From: Chara braunii
Lineage: Eukaryota > Streptophyta > Charophyceae > Charales > Characeae
DNA: 30,231 nucleotides
NCBI GenBank assembly: GCA_003427395.1
Contig: BFEA01000583.1
Location: 558,916-589,146 of the forward strand
Reading direction: 5' to 3'
Shown: positions 1-9,446 of the stretch, piece by piece
Position numbering within the stretch: the first letter of the stretch is position 1
Layout: each line of letters starts with the position of its first letter
Translations under genes and position numbers: made by a program
Notes under the pieces: generated by a model
What the model saw: the letters and a program-made list of their open reading frames with translations, nothing else
What the model was told of the DNA's origin: nothing
The model's database searches: none

Positions 1-71
<71 letters not shown>
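1..71. repeat. (CT)n microsatellite at window start
   Basis: This is an uninterrupted CT dinucleotide run. The window also ends in CT repeats (30217-30231), so both edges may be places where an assembly stopped in simple sequence. Confidence 0.98.
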
Positions 72-74
<3 letters not shown>

Positions 75-484
75 GCTTCCCTATTGCCGTCTGCGTGGAG
101 GTCTGGTGTCTACGTATAGTCTTGCTCCACCCACTGCACCTACAGGCTTGTATCTATCTATGAAGAAAGTGTGCAATCGTCTGAAACATCGATAGATAAA
201 AAAAAACGAAGAAAAACAAAAAACTGCACCTACTGCACCTACTGCATCTATGTATGAAGACAAAGGATGTATACTTCTGTTTCCTAGGGAAGATTCATTC
301 TGGGGACTTGTTTTTTTTTTGTTTTTTTTTTGTAATGAGGACCATTTCTCAATTTATGTGGGTTGCTCCAACTGTAACGAATGCCCCGGGGACAGGCCCG
401 TGGCTACACGGGCGTGTACCAGATTTTTTTTTAGAGCCCTTTTTCTGAAGTTGGTGCCCAAAACCCGTAGCATAACGCACGTGC
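72..484. other. Non-coding stretch with short 9-bp repeats and T-runs
   Basis: No gene is supported. The 9-mer CTGCACCTA occurs at 224-232 and 233-241 with a variant at 242-250. A related block (CTGCACCTAC, then TATCTATGAAG) lies at 134-165, which suggests an old local duplication. T-runs occur around 310-331. Confidence 0.6.
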
Positions 485-531
485 GTTGTATACGAATACA
501 ACACACGTCGTGCGTTGTATTTATATACAAC
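485..531. repeat. Twin hairpins with identical stems
   Basis: GTTGTAT (485-491) pairs with ATACAAC (496-502) across an ACGA loop. The same stem recurs at 514-520 and 525-531 across a TTAT loop. The two hairpins form an approximate tandem repeat of about 29 bp. They sit in a segment rich in GTGCG and ACGTGC sequence. The function is unknown. Confidence 0.8.
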
Positions 532-2628
532 ACATGTGCGTTTTGTTCGGGGGAAGACTGTAGGAGACTTCAAGGGAGCGGGTAATTACCTGTGGTTAAA
601 TAGTCATTAGGGTCAGAGAGAGAACGCTGGAAGAGACTGAACTTGCGGGAGAGAGTTCGCATACTTGCTGAGAGAGAGAGGGGCGATGGGATAAACATTA
701 GCGGGAAATGTTTTTCCTTTGTATTTAAACGGGTTTGCGAACAAGTATATTCAAGCTTGTTAAGGCGGAGTAACCGAATAGGTTAAGGAGGGATAACCTT
801 GCCGCAGCTTGAACTCACGAGAGAACAGGGAGAGAAAAAGGCAGTGCAGTTGGGGGAATCGAACGCGGAGATGCGAGTCAAATGACAACGGGGGAGAAAA
901 CCAGTTGCTAACACTCGAAGGATCGCGTGAGCAGAAGGATAACTCTAGCTACTGAAATACGAATGAATCTTACGAAGCGGGCGAAATGTGAACACGATCG
1001 AGATGTGTGTGACGGAGTACGTAATTGGGAAATTAAGCCTACACAAGGGTCAAACGCGATCAAATTCGTGAACGACAAGTATACTCGCAAGTTGAACAAT
1101 CGGGTGCCTTCTCATCCGGGGAGTCGCCCTGGTGGACAATGTTCGGTAATCGTATTTGAACTTAGTCATTGGATACACAGACCGACTTGTGTTCACGCAC
1201 ACGCCTAGACAAGCGATTGATGACAAGTCTCAAACGTGACGGTACTGTTTGCAACGACCTTTGCACCATGTTTTGGTTGAGACGTTGGCGGTAAGCACAA
1301 GAGAATCGTTGCATAACGGGTACTTAGCATCAATGATGAGAGATATCTTGTTTATAATTCCGCTAACCCTCAAATATCAGGTATTTATCCGCTCTCGACT
1401 GTTCAACAAACTCAGTGACAAATATAGGCAGTGACAGATAGGGACCGCCTCAGAATATCCGATGCCAAGCGTTCGACTACCGTTAAAGGTCAAGTTAAAC
1501 TTTGAATATCAAATCTTTGGGCATTGTATCCTAGTGGCCAGCGTTCTCGAGAGTCCGAACCTACTTGCGGATTGCAGCGCGCGCCTGAGTTGATTTTTCC
1601 TTTATTTTAATTGTTTACTAAAAAGATTTATTTATTCTCCCAAAGTTGTATCACACAAAGAGTTCTGACTCGAATGTGAGCTATTTCTCATTAACGAAAC
1701 CTGTAACAGGTTAAGAGGAAGACGGAGGTGTCTGTACTACTGAATATATCTGAAATTAAACAAGAGTGGAACAGTCCTTCATAAGAGGACATCTACATCA
1801 TATTGAAGTGGATAATCCGGGTCCTGTGTCTCGAGAAGCACCTCGTCACCCAGTGTCAAAACTGAAATCTGTTTGAAGGAAATACCGAAAGGGGGTGCTT
1901 GATTGGGTCCAGCGGCAACATGAGGGAAGGACAAGTGGGTAGTCACTTCAATCATTAGACACAAGTAAATAAATCTTCATTTGAATAAGTTTGTCTTCTG
2001 GTAAGTGACGAGAACGTGTATAGATTGCTTCTATTCTATCATTGTTGTGGGAGTCCAATCAAACCTGCAATTACGTGGATGGTTTTATCTGCTTTATTGT
2101 CGTAATTCATTGATTTCTAGTCGAATTGGATCGGGCGTTCTTCTGGTCTGCATCCCTTGCTACAATGTACCTTGCCGCACTCTGGTGCGTACCCTTGCTT
2201 GGGGGCTGATATCCCTACATCCACGGACCACGGCCGCTCGATCACGAAAATCCTCGTGATAAAGGCTAGCACGAATATCAAATTGAAAATCGGGTCCAAG
2301 GGTCGTAACATTGATCGATATAAGAATCTTTCCCTTGAAAACTAATAAATGAATAAGCAAAAGAAAAGAAAATGGAGAAATTTTATGAACTGTGAAAACT
2401 AGTCCCAAATCTAAAGCCAAGCTAACAAGATCTTCAAGGAATATTATATTATATACATCTCTACTATCCACAGTGATTGCGGTAGTGCTTTCTGGACCTG
2501 CTGACAAGCAGTTGCAAACCTCACTCCCTGTTTTGCGCTGAGGATTTCTGAAGCGGGCATGGCGGGTGACAGACGCCGATGCCTCTGGTTTCGGCGGCGA
2601 GCAGGTGACCCCTCCCCGAGTTTTCTCA
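532..2628. other. Long stretch without a recognisable gene; possible decayed LTR
   Basis: I see no conserved protein in any frame. A 61-residue minus-strand reading at 1779-1964 has reasonable composition but no family I recognise and no support around it. The right part runs up to a possible primer-binding site at 2635, so 3' parts of this stretch could be a decayed LTR. I could not find its partner LTR in the window. Confidence 0.4.
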
Positions 2629-2652
2629 CAACCTTGGCGCCATTGCCGGGGA
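2629..2652 (+). other. Possible LTR end (CA) and tRNA-Asp-type primer-binding site
   Basis: TGGCGCCATTGCCGGGGA at 2635-2652 matches, with one mismatch (A for G at 2642), the sequence TGGCGCCGTTGCCGGGGA. That sequence is complementary to the 3' end of plant tRNA-Asp and primes Athila-like Ty3/gypsy elements. It lies four bases after a CA that could close a 5' LTR (TTTTCTCACA, 2621-2630). The match is seen directly; the role is inference, because neither the LTR start nor a second LTR was found. Confidence 0.55.
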
Positions 2653-3285
2653 GGGGATTGCACCCCCAAGACCTCGACCTTCCCCAATCAAACGGGCGTG
2701 CCCTGGCTAATCAACCACGTACTAGTTAGCTTAAAAAAGTTTATTATTTGATTTTCTTTGTTTTTAAATATTTTTCTAAATCGATTTTTCCATATATCTT
2801 CTGATCCTCTCGTTTTCGCGCAAGCAGCCCCAGGGTCAAAGCTCGACCCAGCATTAAGGTGGACGATTTGATACCGATTTCGCAAAAATCTGACGATTAG
2901 ATTTTGAGATAACCAATTTTTTTTTTTTTTTTAATATTATTTTAAAATTTTTTGTTTTCTTTTTTATCTATTACGAAAAATCGGACGAAAATTTGGAAAT
3001 AACGACATGGGACAAGGTTGTTCCGTTTATTTTACCTAACATTTTGAGGTATTAGTCGGGGAAAACAGAGTTTGTTTGGAAAAACAGCGGGAACCAACAG
3101 ACAAGAAATATAAAAAAAAATTAGAAGGCGAATTCAATTTTCTTTGTAATTTGGTTAAAATTGAAAGAAGCAAAAAAAAAAAAAAAAGTGATCCGATAAC
3201 TTTTTTCTTTGAACTTGAAAGAGGTTCACAAAAGTTTTCCACAGCGGTTTGGGGTTTTACGGTTCGCGTGCGGCTGCGCGCAAAA
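2653..3285. other. AT-rich non-coding stretch
   Basis: It holds long T and A runs (about 2919-2934 and 3173-3186) and no supported coding sequence. It could be the untranslated leader of an element primed at 2635, but nothing confirms that. Confidence 0.5.
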
Positions 3286-3289
3286 CCTT

Positions 3290-3333
3290 AAACCCTAGAT
3301 AGAAAAAACCCTAACACCCCTATATAAATATAG
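3290..3333 (+). promoter_or_regulatory. Promoter-like segment: telo-boxes and TATA box
   Basis: AAACCCTAG (3290-3298) and AAACCCTAA (3306-3314) are telo-box motifs, which are common just upstream of start sites in plant translation-machinery genes. A TATA-like TATATAAATATAG follows at 3321-3333. No ORF begins soon downstream, so the segment may belong to an LTR or a lost gene. Confidence 0.45.
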
Positions 3334-3509
3334 AATCAATTAAATAGAGTTCTAACTAAAACTTCGCAGATTGCAGTTGGGGTCTAGGGTTTTGTGGATA
3401 AGGTATACGCTCTGAAAATAAAGAGTATAAATTCAAATTTTTGTGTTTCGATCGTTTATCTTTGCCTTCCTTTCGGCAGTTGATCAAGGGATGACCTCCC
3501 GAACCCCCA

Positions 3510-3546
3510 CCCTAAACCCTAAACCCTAAACCCTAAACCCTAAACC
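3510..3546. repeat. Interstitial telomere-type repeat (CCCTAAA)5
   Basis: Five perfect heptamers CCCTAAA run from 3510 to 3544, plus CC. This is the C-rich strand of the Arabidopsis-type plant telomere repeat. Five units inside unrelated sequence indicate an interstitial site, not a chromosome end. It supports a plant source. Confidence 0.95.
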
Positions 3547-4212
3547 AGGGGCCAACAGGGCTAATCTGGGTTTGGGTCATTCCGTTGGTTCGTATTAAAG
3601 AGCCTGAAACTAGGCACAAAACTTTTTCCTAATTAAAATTAAAATTTTATAATTATTTGATAAAAATTGAAAACAAATCGAAAAAGGGGGTTAAAAAGAG
3701 GGAACTACTCGCCTCGCGATACGCTAGGGTTTATGTCTAATTGCCCTGTACACTGAACACGAGGTAGAGTTTTCTTTCTACTTTTAAGTAATTTTTATTA
3801 ATTAAAATAATAAAACTTACCTAAAAAAATAAGAATATGGCCTCAAAATCCCAAAAAGCAAGTACGTACGCCTTTATTTTCGGTTTTTGCTTAGGACGTG
3901 GAGTCCATTGGTCGGACGCACGCTCGAGGGAGCAGTAGGAAGAATTCCCTCTAATGGAGCACGTGCCTTGTATTTGAGGGAACTCGAATATAAGGTACGT
4001 AAGCTCAATCTGAGTTCGGAATTCCACGCCCTTGTTAACTGGGCCACTCTAGGGTCTGTCTAGGACTTAAGTAGGCAACGCTTATTATAGGGACTACCCC
4101 CCGAACCCCATCCCAATGGGGGGGGGCGAAGCGCTGCCGAATTTTTTTGGATTTTGAGTCATTTCCACCTTTATTTTTCTTAGGTTTTCCTATCCTTTAC
4201 TGCGTCATTCGG
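3547..4212. other. Non-coding stretch before the modular ORF series
   Basis: No gene is seen. A C-rich phrase containing CCGAACCCC occurs at 3487-3512 and again, diverged, at 4089-4114, which suggests an old duplication. It ends in a G-run (4118-4126) and a T-rich leader before module A copy 1. Confidence 0.5.
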
Positions 4213-5266
4213 ATGTGGCCACCCTTGACCGCCGAAGAATATGCAGTGGACTTGGTGTGGGAGGTAGAACCTCCCAAACTCGTAGAGGGGGACCTAGTAG
4301 AGTTCACCCTGCCAACGTGGACCACTTCCTGGCACGATGGTTGCTACAAGTGGAGATCTATCCGTCTGTGGCTGGGTGTCTGGCTGTGGATGTATAGAGA
4401 CATAAAGAGAAGTCAGGGCCCGAGCGACGCATGTGGGAGAGGCCTGCCGTACGACGAGGTTAAGGCCTATTTGTACTTGATTGCAGAGACGACGAAGAAG
4501 GCTGCTTTAACCCTGGTGACGTGGGGGACCTGTGGGATTATCGGCTGGGCCGTACGAAACCTCCAAAAGGAGATCGAGGCATTCTGCTTTGACGAGGAGC
4601 AAAACCCGATAGTCTTGCTTCACGGATTGCCTCACCTCATCATCACAGGGGACCTCTAGGTGGTCCGGGACTGTTTTTTCCCTCACTCAGGCCTTAGGCT
4701 GAGGACAGTTGTCCCCGCATTCGTCGTGGATGCGGGGTTCGGAGGGGTAGGTGGCCTGGTAGAGGCCTACCTCACCACTAGGGAGCTTGAGCATTTCTCG
4801 AGGTAAGAGCATGACTCCCATTATATTTACTACTCCCTGGTGACTGCCGGACCTCGGTTGGGGGACGAGAGAGTTCAGCTTATAGAGCTGATTCGTTCCA
4901 TTGCTCCCACCAATGGCGATTATGTGTGGGACCGTCCCTCGCCGTCATACATCTGGGACTTGTTGGACTGCGAGCTCGGGGATCACGTTCATAGGCAGGC
5001 TCTTCTCTAAGGACGGGGGCTGCGGGTGAAGCCAGGATTCAGGGAGTCATGATACTGAGCTCCTCATATCCGTTTACCAGCTGACCGAGTATTACGAGTA
5101 TATAGCGGTGCCTTAGTATTGTGTGGTGGAGGAGCTCGACGATGACGAGGAGGAGGCCCGGGAGCCTGATTGGGTAGACTCCGAAAGGGAGGACGCCGAG
5201 TCTGAAGAGGAGGATGACATCGCCGACGCTCACTTCCTAAGGTTAGGGGTCGCTGTCAAAGCCTAG
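4213..5266 (+). pseudogene. Module A copy 1, unrecognised protein (broken)
   Basis: I do not recognise this family. From the ATG at 4213 the frame stays open to the stop at 4657-4659 and begins MWPPLTAEEY; a shared motif EPPKLV-x-G-x-LVEFTLP follows near residues 28-41. Similarity to the next copy continues past the stop, with frame changes, through GDERVQLIELIRS (near 4865), YIWDLLDCEL (near 4950) and a strongly acidic tail near 5120-5240. That tail stays in one frame to the stop at 5264-5266. The Trp-rich middle and acidic C-terminus are visible features; no catalytic motif is. The ATG is chosen because copy 2 has ATG-Met-Trp at the matching site 1079 bp downstream. It is a decayed member of a tandem pair on the + strand. 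Confidence 0.6.
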
Positions 5267-5291
5267 GCAGGTCGATAGGACGACGGAGTGG

Positions 5292-6485
5292 ATGTGGAAG
5301 CCTACGACAGTAGAGGAGTTCCCCGTCGTAGATCAGAGGTGGGGGTATGAGCCCCCAAAGTTAGTGTAGGGAGAATTAGTGGAGTTCACCCTCCCCTCTC
5401 GGCCCATCCACGAGGACGATAACAGCTCCGGGTGGCGATCGATACTCTTTATCTCAAGAGTGTGGTTATGGATTTATCGAGAGTATAATGGGACAAGATA
5501 TAGGGGAGGTCTCCTTGCACATGGTCGTAGGGCGAAGGTAAAGGTTTTCTTGTATGTGAGCGCTGAAGCCACGAAGGAGACTGCTCCGACCCTTGTCATC
5601 TGAGGATCGTGCGCAGTTCTAGACTGGGCTGAGCGATACCTCCGGTTCTTGTACTTGAGCGCTGAAGCCACGAAGGAGACTGCTCTGACCCTTGTCATCT
5701 GAGGATCGTGCGCAGTTTTAGACTGGGCTGAGCGATACCTCCGGGAGGAGATACATGTTTTTCGGCAGGACGAGGAAGGGGGCCTGAGGAGGTGGCCCAC
5801 GAGGTCCTCCGTCACGGAGATTTTGGGGGAGCTCTGGATCGCTGGACCGGGATTCTTCCCTTACTCTGATAGGCGACTGAGGGCGACCTTGCTGACATTT
5901 GTAGTAGAGGAGTTGCTCGGGGGGATAAGACTCTAGGAGGATTGGTTGTCCTATCTGACCCTACAAGAGCTCACTATCTTCTTCCGTAGTGATCTAGATA
6001 CTGACTACGTATACTATTCTCTCTTGACAGGAGGGCTGCACTAGGGAGACGAGAGACTTCAGCTGATAGAGCTATTACGATTTGTAGTTCCTACCCCGAA
6101 CATGGATTGGTCGCGGGCGGTATTGTCAGAGCGGAGGCATCCCCCGCAACCATACGTGTGGGACCTTCTGGATAGCGAGCTTAGAGCGGGACCCGAGTAC
6201 CTCGCTTCGTTGGGGCGACTTCTTGAGGACGATTGCGACGCCTGGTGGAGTGACGCACTTATTTCTCCGCGGCTGGTCGTGCGATACTACGAGAGGATAG
6301 GAGCGCCAGGGTATGACCTAGAGTCGGAGGTAGATAACGACGGAGAGGTATCTGAGTCGGATGATGGGGCAGAGCCGGAGGACGATGAGGACGAGACTGC
6401 TGGGGGACCGATCCATTTTCCGAGGATAGTGGTCGACCTAGAACCTAGATACCCGTGGTACGCCCCAGAGAAAAAAAAAGAATAA
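5292..6485 (+). pseudogene. Module A copy 2, unrecognised protein (broken)
   Basis: This is the tandem paralogue of the preceding module, aligned along nearly its whole length: MWKPTTVEEF at the start, EPPKLV then LVEFTLP, GDERLQLIELLRF near 6050, YVWDLLDSEL near 6155 and an acidic tail near 6320-6400. In-frame stops occur near 5367, at 5601-5603 and at 5700-5702. The last part is open to TAA at 6483-6485. A 99-bp in-frame duplication sits inside it. That two copies share the same domain order shows this was a real protein of roughly 350-400 residues. Its function is unknown. The next ORF starts 20 bp after its stop. Confidence 0.6.
5557..5754 (+). repeat. 99-bp tandem duplication inside module A copy 2
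   Basis: TGAGCGCTGAAGCCACGAAG begins at 5557 and again at 5656. The two units differ at only a few bases over 99 bp (33 codons), far less than the two A modules differ from each other. Both units carry the same in-frame TGA, so the duplication arose after the gene was already dead. Confidence 0.92.
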
Positions 6486-6505
6486 AGTAGTCGAAGAGAT
6501 TATGA

Positions 6506-6994
6506 ATGGGCAGGCACGCGATCTTCTTTAGACAGATATGTTGGAGTCGTAGGTCGCCTGACGAGCGAGGACCGACTAGTGAGGAGATCGATGAAGTAAC
6601 ACACAACTTGAATGAGAGGACGAAAAGAGGTATACTGCCATACGAGCTTGTTAAGTATGAGTATGTTCAAAATGGCGACATAGAACACGAGCGGTTGTAT
6701 GTCCTCACCTTCCTCATCATCAACTCAGACGAGTACAACGTGCAGGTATATCTTCCCAGGAGACGAACAGGAGGCTACCTATACGGGAGCAGTTGGAAGA
6801 GAGCGACCAAGTTAGTGCAAGCTGAAAAGGACTGATTATTGGCAGAGGGAAAGACAATTAGCTGGAGTGCAGAGATTGAAGTATTCGACCATATTCCAAC
6901 TCCTCCGGTTATAGGGAGAAACCTGACAAAGTTCGGATGGCGTGAGACGGTGGAGTTGGTAATTAGAATAAGAGTTGCACAGGCTGATTTGTGA
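6506..6994 (+). pseudogene. Module B copy 1, unrecognised protein
   Basis: A single frame runs from ATG 6506 to TGA 6992-6994, with one internal TGA at 6833-6835, about 161 residues in all. Shared motifs with two later copies are PYELVKYE near residue 40, YVLTFLI near 68, VQVYLPRRR near 82, GKTISW, VFDHIPTPP and ETVELVIRIR at the end. I do not recognise the family. Secondary structure looks mixed alpha/beta, and no catalytic motif is apparent. It starts 20 bp after module A copy 2 and lies on the same strand. The internal stop may be a decayed residue at a domain boundary. Confidence 0.6.
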
Positions 6995-7034
6995 GGCAGA
7001 TGGAGACATGAGGTGTGATTCGAGCTCGTGGTAG

Positions 7035-7763
7035 GCATATCTGCTACTACGCGATTCCGACTCCTACAAGGTGAAGACATTGACAAAACCCAGAGAGACT
7101 GCTCTTGGGTTCGACATCCCTCTCCCTGTGCGAATGGACGAAAGTGAGAGCGTGCCGCTTAGGTATATGGGAACGTGGACAGCGGAAGGAGTGTTCCTGT
7201 GGACAATGATCTTATAAGTTAGAAAGACGAACGGTAACAGGCAGGTGGGGGCGATCAGATATCTTGTATTCGATAGGTTGCAGGAGCTCGAGATAGGGCT
7301 AACACTTGTTGGCGTTGGCCGGACCTGGTGGAGATACGAAGCTCTAACGAGGAGTATTTTGGCTAGGAAGGCGAGCACTTTAGCGGGAAGTAGTTAGCCA
7401 CTGGTGCACCTCGTATTTGGACCCCTGAGGGCAGGTCTGTACCCTGTAGAGGGCTGGAGGTGGGCCCTGCCTGCATTCGCAATAGAACAAGCGTATGGAG
7501 GTATCAACAACTTGAGCGGAGCGGTAAACGATACGTTTTACGCTCTCGGCTTGGGCTTAGCGCCTCGGTTTAAGGAGGCTTACTTCTCTGTTTGTGCGAA
7601 GTGGGGGCGTCTTGATTACGAGACGCTAAGAGGACTGATCGACACAACCTGTTGGGTGGATTGTCTGAGACCAGTCGATCTGATCGATTACTGTCGAATG
7701 CGCGTCGAGAATAAATATACGGGTTTGGAAGATCTCAGATATCTTTTCAAGAGCTGTCAGTAG
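7035..7763 (+). pseudogene. Module C, unrecognised protein with two internal stops
   Basis: One frame gives coherent protein from about 7035 to TAG 7761-7763, interrupted by TAA at 7215-7217 and by TAG shortly before 7400. The longest open part, about 120 codons from near 7404, is rich in Trp, Tyr and Cys and includes GLGLAPRFKEAYFSV and VDCLRPVDLIDYCR. The N-terminal part includes LGFDIPLPVRMDE and LRYMGTW. I recognise no family and see only one copy in the window. It sits between modules B1 and D1 on the same strand; D1 begins 5 bp after its stop. Composition matches its neighbours, so it likely belongs to the same ancient unit. Confidence 0.55.
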
Positions 7764-7768
7764 GAGGC

Positions 7769-8050
7769 ATGCCGGGTAAAACGACACCAGGGGTTGAGGT
7801 GAGCAAACACGTAGTGAACGAAGGCTTTAGGGTGACCGTCCTACTCAGAGTGAACATAGAAGAAAACTTGACAGAGCGAGAATGTCTGCGACGAGCTAGA
7901 GAGTTTATCGGCGAACACCGGGTAGGGGTCCTCGCGTGCGTGACCTTTCAAACGAAGGTAACGTACGAGGTGATGGTATGGTCGGACGGATACTTACGCG
8001 CAGAGTTGTTCTTTGACGAGACAGTAGCGGAGGCAAGGAGCAGGGTATGA
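7769..8050 (+). CDS. Module D copy 1, unrecognised 93-residue protein
   Basis: This is an uninterrupted ORF from ATG 7769 to TGA 8048-8050. Recognisable repeats of its sequence occur about 450 bp downstream: LLRVNIEENL near residue 25, a charged helix (RRAREFIGEHR), YEVMVWSDG near 70 and DETVAEARSR at the C-terminus. The ATG is 5 bp after the stop of module C, giving a very compact arrangement. It is small and basic-acidic mixed, with no signal peptide or membrane segment. No family is recognised. It may be only a surviving fragment of a longer polyprotein. Confidence 0.5.
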   Translation: MPGKTTPGVEVSKHVVNEGFRVTVLLRVNIEENLTERECLRRAREFIGEHRVGVLACVTFQTKVTYEVMVWSDGYLRAELFFDETVAEARSRV

Positions 8051-8066
8051 GTCGGATTGCATTGAC

Positions 8067-8213
8067 ATGACAGAGCACGAGCCAGCGCTGTACCGACGTA
8101 GACCCCGAACATCGTACCCTCTCCGGTGGGATCGCAGAGGTCCCGATTCATGGAGGAGTATGGATGATAGAAATCCTCGAGTGGTCGCTCACAGAATAGT
8201 GACAAGCCGTTAG
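8067..8213 (+). CDS. Small Arg-rich ORF with EPALY motif
   Basis: ATG 8067 to TAG 8211-8213 encodes 48 residues that are very rich in Arg and Pro. The motif EPALY near its start recurs after module B copy 3 (near 10473), where it follows a similar short lead. This suggests another duplicated module, here mostly lost. The function is unknown and the reading may be a fragment. Confidence 0.35.
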   Translation: MTEHEPALYRRRPRTSYPLRWDRRGPDSWRSMDDRNPRVVAHRIVTSR

Positions 8214-8288
8214 CGTGTTGGCGAGCGATATGAGCCACCCTTGCGACGACTTTCGTATGGGTGAGCAGTTTCTAGACGCTTAGCATGC

Positions 8289-8521
8289 GATGACGGAACG
8301 CTACAGATTCTCCTAAGGGTGAGTATAAATGAGGAGCTGTCGGACAACGAGCACAACGAACTTGCGGAGGATGTCATACGAGAGCAGAGGTTAGGGGCAC
8401 AGAGGGAAAAATAACGACACAGAGGTGGATGGTATATGAAGTGTTTATATGCGTAAAAGGGGTTGAACGCATAGAGATAGTTTGAGACGAAACGCCGACG
8501 GAAGCTCGGAGTAAGATATGA
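8289..8521 (+). pseudogene. Module D copy 2, broken
   Basis: The translation aligns with module D copy 1: LLRVSINEEL matches LLRVNIEENL, followed by a charged helix, then after a frameshift YEVFICVKG matches YEVMVWSDG, and DETPTEARSK matches DETVAEARSR. There is a stop near 8413, a frame change just after it and a TGA within the last 20 codons. Both copies end at the same point, which supports a true module boundary. Confidence 0.6.
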
Positions 8522-8559
8522 AAGGCCCTCGGAACTTAGGAAGAGATGGATAGTTGAGA

Positions 8560-8790
8560 ATGAAAAATGTAGATGAGAGGGTGAAGAGAGTCAAGGAGCA
8601 TGTTATAGAACCAGTTTTAAAGCGAGTCAAGGAGCTGGGCAACAAGATTCAGGACTGCGGAGCCAGCAAGAGTGAGAGGAGCTGCGTAGGATAGACGCAG
8701 TAACGAGGGAACTAGAGAGTCTCTTTAGAGAAGACAGAGAGTTCTTCAGGAGGTGGCGATTAAATTTTCGTGAAGATGAGAGATCGTAAC
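8560..8790 (+). pseudogene. Coiled-coil-like charged protein, frameshifted
   Basis: From ATG 8560 a highly charged helical sequence begins (VDERVKRVKEHVIEPVLKRV). It reaches a TAG near 8690. A second frame continues the same character (LRRIDAVTRELESLF, then FFRRWRLNF) to TAA 8788-8790. The heptad-like spacing of Val, Ile and Leu suggests a coiled coil. The family is unknown. Its last bases overlap the next small ORF. Confidence 0.45.
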
Positions 8791-8898
8791 CGCGAGGAAT
8801 CGGGGCAGTCGTCAGAATCGACAGAACGGCCGAAGGAGTCGTCAGAGGCTACAGACCCGAAAGAAAAGGAAAGTGAGGAAGGAGCATCAGAGCAATGA
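8776..8898 (+). CDS. Ser/Glu-rich 40-residue ORF
   Basis: ATG 8776 to TGA 8896-8898 reads almost entirely Ser, Glu, Lys, Pro and Thr (for example QSSESTERPKESSEAT), which looks like a disordered acidic linker. It overlaps the end of the coiled-coil reading by 15 bp. It could be the frameshifted tail of that protein and not a gene of its own. Confidence 0.3.
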   Translation: MRDRNREESGQSSESTERPKESSEATDPKEKESEEGASEQ

Positions 8899-8907
8899 TA
8901 GGAGACA

Positions 8908-9108
8908 ATGACCGGTACGACTCAATATTCCAATGATAAGTTTTCCTTGCATGTCGTGGGGAATTTAGATGGATCGGTGGTCTGTGTAGTGATGCAAGTA
9001 TAACACCTAGCGAGACTCGGTGTGATTGAGGAAGCAGAGTGCACTCAGCAAGTGGTGAGGGATGTGCGAGTGACCAGCCTCTGGTAGGAGTTGAAAACGA
9101 CTGTCTGA
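8908..9108 (+). pseudogene. Unrecognised small reading frame with internal stops
   Basis: ATG 8908 opens a frame with plausible composition (FSLHVVGNLDGSVVCVVMQV). It is broken by TAA at 9001-9003 and a TAG near 9085, then ends at TGA 9106-9108. I do not recognise it. It begins 9 bp after the preceding ORF, in keeping with the compact layout of the series. Confidence 0.3.
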
Positions 9109-9121
9109 TTAGATACATATT

Positions 9122-9358
9122 GTGTGTGACTCCTTCGATGAACGACCCTTGTCTCGATCGTGGCACGAGACACCGAGAGAGACTAAGAGACTCCTAGAAG
9201 AGAAGGCCAGGAAGGCGGGAGAGTTAGCTAGGGTAATAGTTGATGGTGTTGTTCTAAGGACACTCTGGACGCATAATCGGTATTGGAAGGAGTTTATTAA
9301 GACCCTACAGGGCATAGAGGACTTCGGAGACAACGATGACTTCGAAGCTTTCTACTAG
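9122..9358 (+). CDS. Unrecognised 78-codon open frame
   Basis: The frame is open from about 9122 (no ATG; GTG is the first codon after a stop) to TAG 9356-9358. It has a charged helical centre (RLLEEKARKAGELARVIV) and an acidic, aromatic end (FGDNDDFEAFY). No homology is recognised. It most likely represents the C-terminal part of a longer module whose start has decayed. Confidence 0.3.
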   Translation: MCDSFDERPLSRSWHETPRETKRLLEEKARKAGELARVIVDGVVLRTLWTHNRYWKEFIKTLQGIEDFGDNDDFEAFY

Positions 9359-9446
9359 GTCCTGCAAGCATCCACGGATAAGATGTTAGTGGCGCTTGCT
9401 TTAGTTGGTTTAGAATGCTAGGTGACCCGCAAATATTGGGCGAGAG

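Noticed and set aside
1779-1964. A 61-residue minus-strand frame as a gene
   Set aside because: Composition is acceptable, but there is no homology, splice context or repeat to support it.
2630-2700. A tRNA gene
   Set aside because: The CCGGGG and GATTGCACCC words recall tRNA parts, but no cloverleaf with A and B boxes can be drawn. The primer-binding-site reading fits better.
3510-3546. A chromosome end
   Set aside because: There are only five units, with unrelated sequence on both sides.
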